From NCBI GenBank assembly GCA_036023115.1, contig JAYKKT010000090.1, positions 36,913,501 to 36,977,500 on the forward strand: DNA of 64,000 nt. The letters run 5' to 3'. The notes beneath the pieces were generated by a model that saw nothing but the letters and a program-made list of their open reading frames with translations, searched no databases and was not told the DNA's origin. The stretch is from Brasenia schreberi. Lineage: Eukaryota > Streptophyta > Magnoliopsida > Nymphaeales > Cabombaceae. The position numbers and the translations under genes were made by a program. Of this stretch, positions 61,366-64,000 are shown in pieces (the first letter of the stretch is position 1; each line of letters opens with the position of its first letter).

Positions 61366-62141
61366 CACAAGTATTGAGGTTTGGTTAACTCAAACTATTT
61401 CTCGGTGTTCATTCTACCATGGTTATTTAACTTTGGGGTCATCAAATTGTTCTTCTTGACTTACCCAATTTGTTTGCAATGCAAGATCAAGTAATATAAG
61501 GTTTTAGTATTATCCAAATTTTCTTGGTTCATTTTGCAAGACCAAGAATGAATGAGGTTGGCTAACCTAAACTTTTTCTGGCTTCAGTCCATCTTATGAT
61601 TCAATTATGTATCGAGTTCGTTTTGCTTTAAATTTGTTTTGTTAGTGGTCTTCCAAGCTCTTCGTTGAGATCTGCTTGTGGCAAGATCATGTTGGTGAAT
61701 ATTTTCTGATGGCACTATTAAGGCATTTCTAATCCTTTCCTAGCAACCTCCATTGGCCAATGATGACAGTTACCGGACGGAACACATGATCATGTTCTTG
61801 TGGGATGTTGAGATCTATTGATACTAGGACGGTCTGAGGCCTTGTTTGAATAATTCCAATTGGTTTTTCACATAGCACTGATCAGATTAAAACACATTTG
61901 ACCCTCGTTTCTCCCTCCTGAGCCCCAACCCAAATGGGCTGACCCAGTATTTGTATAAAAAGTATAAAAACCAATCTCCTAAGGCTTATGTTAGGTTTAA
62001 GGCATTTTCTAAGTAATTTCCTCAAATCAAAAGCAATGTAGGGAAAATAAACCTTGTTACTAAACTCACACCCTCTGTATGATGCTTATGTTTATCAAAA
62101 CATCACACTTTCTTCGTGTCTCTTTTGGTCCTTCTTCACTT
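61366..62141. other. Spacer between hAT copies
   Basis: No gene recognised. It continues the sequence that flanked the outer hAT on its right side. The left end of the next hAT copy should lie here but I cannot find a CAGTG-type terminus. Confidence 0.5.
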
Positions 62142-63182
62142 TTTTGTAGGTTTCTGGCCTCTCTTCACTTCCCTCCAAGGCATCCTCTGATATGCTTGTT
62201 TGGGATTGCAAGTTGTGTATGTAACATGTAAATTTGGGTTTATAATTTCATTTATTGAATAAGAATAATTTATGAACAAATAAAAATTATGACAAAATTA
62301 TTTTCCTTTCTGTTGCCAACTTTTAGGTATATTTCTGCTACCAGTTTCTAATTTCATGAAATCGCAAACAATGAAAAACAATTTGGTTGTCTCGGTTTAT
62401 TGAGTGGGCATTTCATAACTTCACTATTTTAGGGTTCACCTTACATGACTTCTATTGAGTTAACATGATCAACGTGTGTGTGGCTTAACTCAATCTCTGA
62501 AGTGAGAAATGGAGTTCAAGCATTAGTTAAAAAGCTAGTCTCCAATAAGAGAAAAAGGGGATATCATCAAGTAACAATATCACATCACTGAGGTGTCATA
62601 GACTCAATTCAATAATCAAAGAAATAGAGCTCATCGTTTTGCTCACATATGAAAATTAGCAAATATGACAACTACATGTACAAAGATATCATTTGTTAAT
62701 TTTGATATATTAGATGAGTGGATTATGGAAGATAACGAAGAAAATGCACTCCTAACCGAAGAAGACATTGCATGGATTAATTTGAAAGGATGTAACGACA
62801 TCATGAAGGAGATGAAGATTTTGATTTTGAAGCATAAGGTGATGAGAAACTTTGAATCTTCATCAAGGAGAAGATGAAGATTATTTAGTTAATGATACTG
62901 ATACAAATTTACAATATGTAAAATGTATTTCATTTTTTACTTCAAAATATGTAATTTTGGATGCAATTGTTCAATGTTTAATGCTCAATCTGTACTAAAC
63001 TTTGTATTATATGAATTTAATGCAATTACCTGATTTTTCTTGATTTTTTTCCAGATTTTTACTATTTTTTTCAATTTTTAAATAATTTTTGTATTTTTTA
63101 AATATTAAAGTATGATACGGGCGATACGATACGCCCGTATCATGGAGCCCAGCGATACGCATCAGAAAACACTGGTTGAGAC
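62142..63182 (+). mobile_element. Second copy of the non-autonomous hAT, left-truncated
   Basis: From about 62142 the sequence is the reverse complement of 61180 to 60593 (for example TTTCTGGCCTCTCTTC and CCAAGGCATCCTCT), then of 57229 to 56813. It ends AAAACACTG at 63174. GTTGAGAC (63175-63182) would be the right target duplication, but the left end is missing. It carries the last-exon remnant NFDILDEWIMEDNEENALLT, EEDIAWINLKG in plus orientation, then a frameshift. It is about 1.03 kb of the same 1.19-kb derivative as the outer element. Confidence 0.85.
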
Positions 63183-63943
63183 ATATCCCAACCACTTATT
63201 TCTGCTCTCTCTCTCACCCTTAATCTCTTCTTCTTCTTCGAAGCCTCCAATACCTGCTCAATCTCATACTTCACTATTTCGGGAACTCGAGGACATACAC
63301 TAGCATCCTTCTTGGTTCTCGCAAGGTGATGTTTCATACGAGAAATACCACAGTGTTTTACAGCATTGCAAAACATGTACTTGTTCACAAGTCAATTGCC
63401 TTCATACACAGGTGTGCAATATTTCCAAGTCAGATTGACTCGATCGAAAGCCGACAATCAATAAGAAGGAAAAGGCTTTTTGGAGGTTAATAATCACGGA
63501 ATCTGCAAAACTCTCAAATTTTTCAAGTGAAAAATCGGGTAGAATGATAGAGGAAAGAGGTATGACACGGATTTGACAAAAACTCTAGAGATGGGGAGTT
63601 GAATTGAGTGAAATACTTGAGAATCTTGTGAATAAACCACGAAATCAACAAGAACAAGGTAAGAAGAGGATCTGAAAGCAAGAAAATGACGTGAAAAAGG
63701 GTTTGGGAAGAAAGAGAAATGAAGTTCATAAGTTTCGGATTTTTAGAATTTATAACAGAATAATCAACATCGACTCGTACGATACAGGGCATATCGTACG
63801 ATATGGTGCGATACACCGTTGTATCGAACGATAAATCGTGATAAGCGATACGTGCCCGCCATGTATCATACAGTATCTTCATACGATATGCGATAAAATA
63901 GTATCGTACCGTATGATATGATTTTTATAACATTGGTTAAAAG
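63175..63943 (-). mobile_element. Fourth hAT remnant (5' end and BED finger), minus strand
   Basis: The right border at 63935 reads TATAACATTG, reverse complement CAATGTTATA, a variant of the terminal repeat. CGATAC-type motifs fill 63770-63920. On the minus strand near 63388-63190 a BED finger is readable: KYMFCNAVKHCGISRMKHHL, then ARTKKDASVCPRVPEIVKYE. The frame is then cut by the end of the neighbouring hAT copy at 63174, so that copy inserted into this one. GTTAAAAG at 63936-63943 is the likely right half of its target duplication. Upstream stops show decay. Confidence 0.75.
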
Positions 63944-64000
63944 CATTATTTCTTTTGTTTTCTTCGTTTACAGTTTCTCTTACCTTTCAAAACATGTTTT
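63944..64000. other. Window edge, no feature
   Basis: Nothing recognisable in the last bases. Confidence 0.5.

Noticed and set aside
63140..63388. 82-codon minus-strand ORF as a gene
   Set aside because: Its first part is a BED-finger remnant of a hAT. The last 17 codons are read into the end of a different hAT copy.

Overview
This window is nuclear DNA from a flowering plant. The signs are plant-type split genes with long introns (an actin locus with a leader intron, a group I bZIP gene), a vacuolar-iron-transporter-like gene, a pectin methylesterase inhibitor, very frequent GA/CT microsatellites, and a dense load of hAT, Ty1/copia, LINE and tRNA-derived SINE sequence. I cannot name the species or order from the sequence. 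I saw no bacterial, organellar or viral block.

Layout, left to right. 1-3.1 kb is intergenic, with a (GA)n run, a tRNA-like SINE head and the 3' part of an L1-type LINE. 3.16-5.92 kb is an actin locus with a good TATA region, leader exon and leader intron; its coding part is broken by a 38-codon deletion, two 1-base losses, a 2-base gain and loss of the C-terminal exon. 6-16.3 kb has no gene I can support, only decayed LINE/SINE pieces and microsatellites. 16.55-17.18 kb is an intact single-exon VIT-like (VTL) gene. 17.2-28.7 kb holds a 1.8-kb solo LTR with a perfect 5-bp target duplication, a decayed minus-strand RTE-type LINE and many microsatellites. 28.8-35.35 kb is a four-exon group I (VIP1/RF2a-like) bZIP gene. 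Its first intron starts with GC, its last intron carries a Ty1/copia remnant, and the last splice acceptor lies inside a 79-bp tandem duplication. 35.4-48.8 kb is mostly intergenic and holds a plus-strand RTE-type LINE (40.0-42.5 kb), an unidentified possible terminal exon, an RNase-H-like fragment, a 6 x 44-bp minisatellite and SINEs. 48.87-49.48 kb (minus) is an intact pectin methylesterase inhibitor gene with a TATA box. 49.5-56.8 kb is intergenic with SINEs, a LINE 3' fragment and a CT-rich minisatellite. 56.8-63.94 kb is a nest of hAT transposons.

The hAT nest is the most informative region. A 3.35-kb element (57238-60584, TSD GTTAGGAG) encodes a three-exon BED/DUF659/hAT-C transposase spoiled by one in-frame TGA. 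It sits inside the last-exon remnant of a reverse-oriented, about 1.19-kb non-autonomous relative (56813-61357, TSD TGTGAAAG). A second, left-truncated copy of that derivative (about 62142-63174) lies in the opposite orientation and is inserted in the BED-finger region of a fourth, minus-strand hAT remnant. All carry subterminal arrays of CGATAC/GTATCG, including a 36-bp perfect palindrome.

The host genes (actin remnant, VTL, bZIP, PMEI) do not form a pathway or cluster. They are ordinary separate plant genes spaced by transposon-derived DNA. I found no clear new biological system. The best leads are the nested hAT family with its shared non-transposase cargo, and the duplicated splice acceptor plus GC donor in the bZIP gene.
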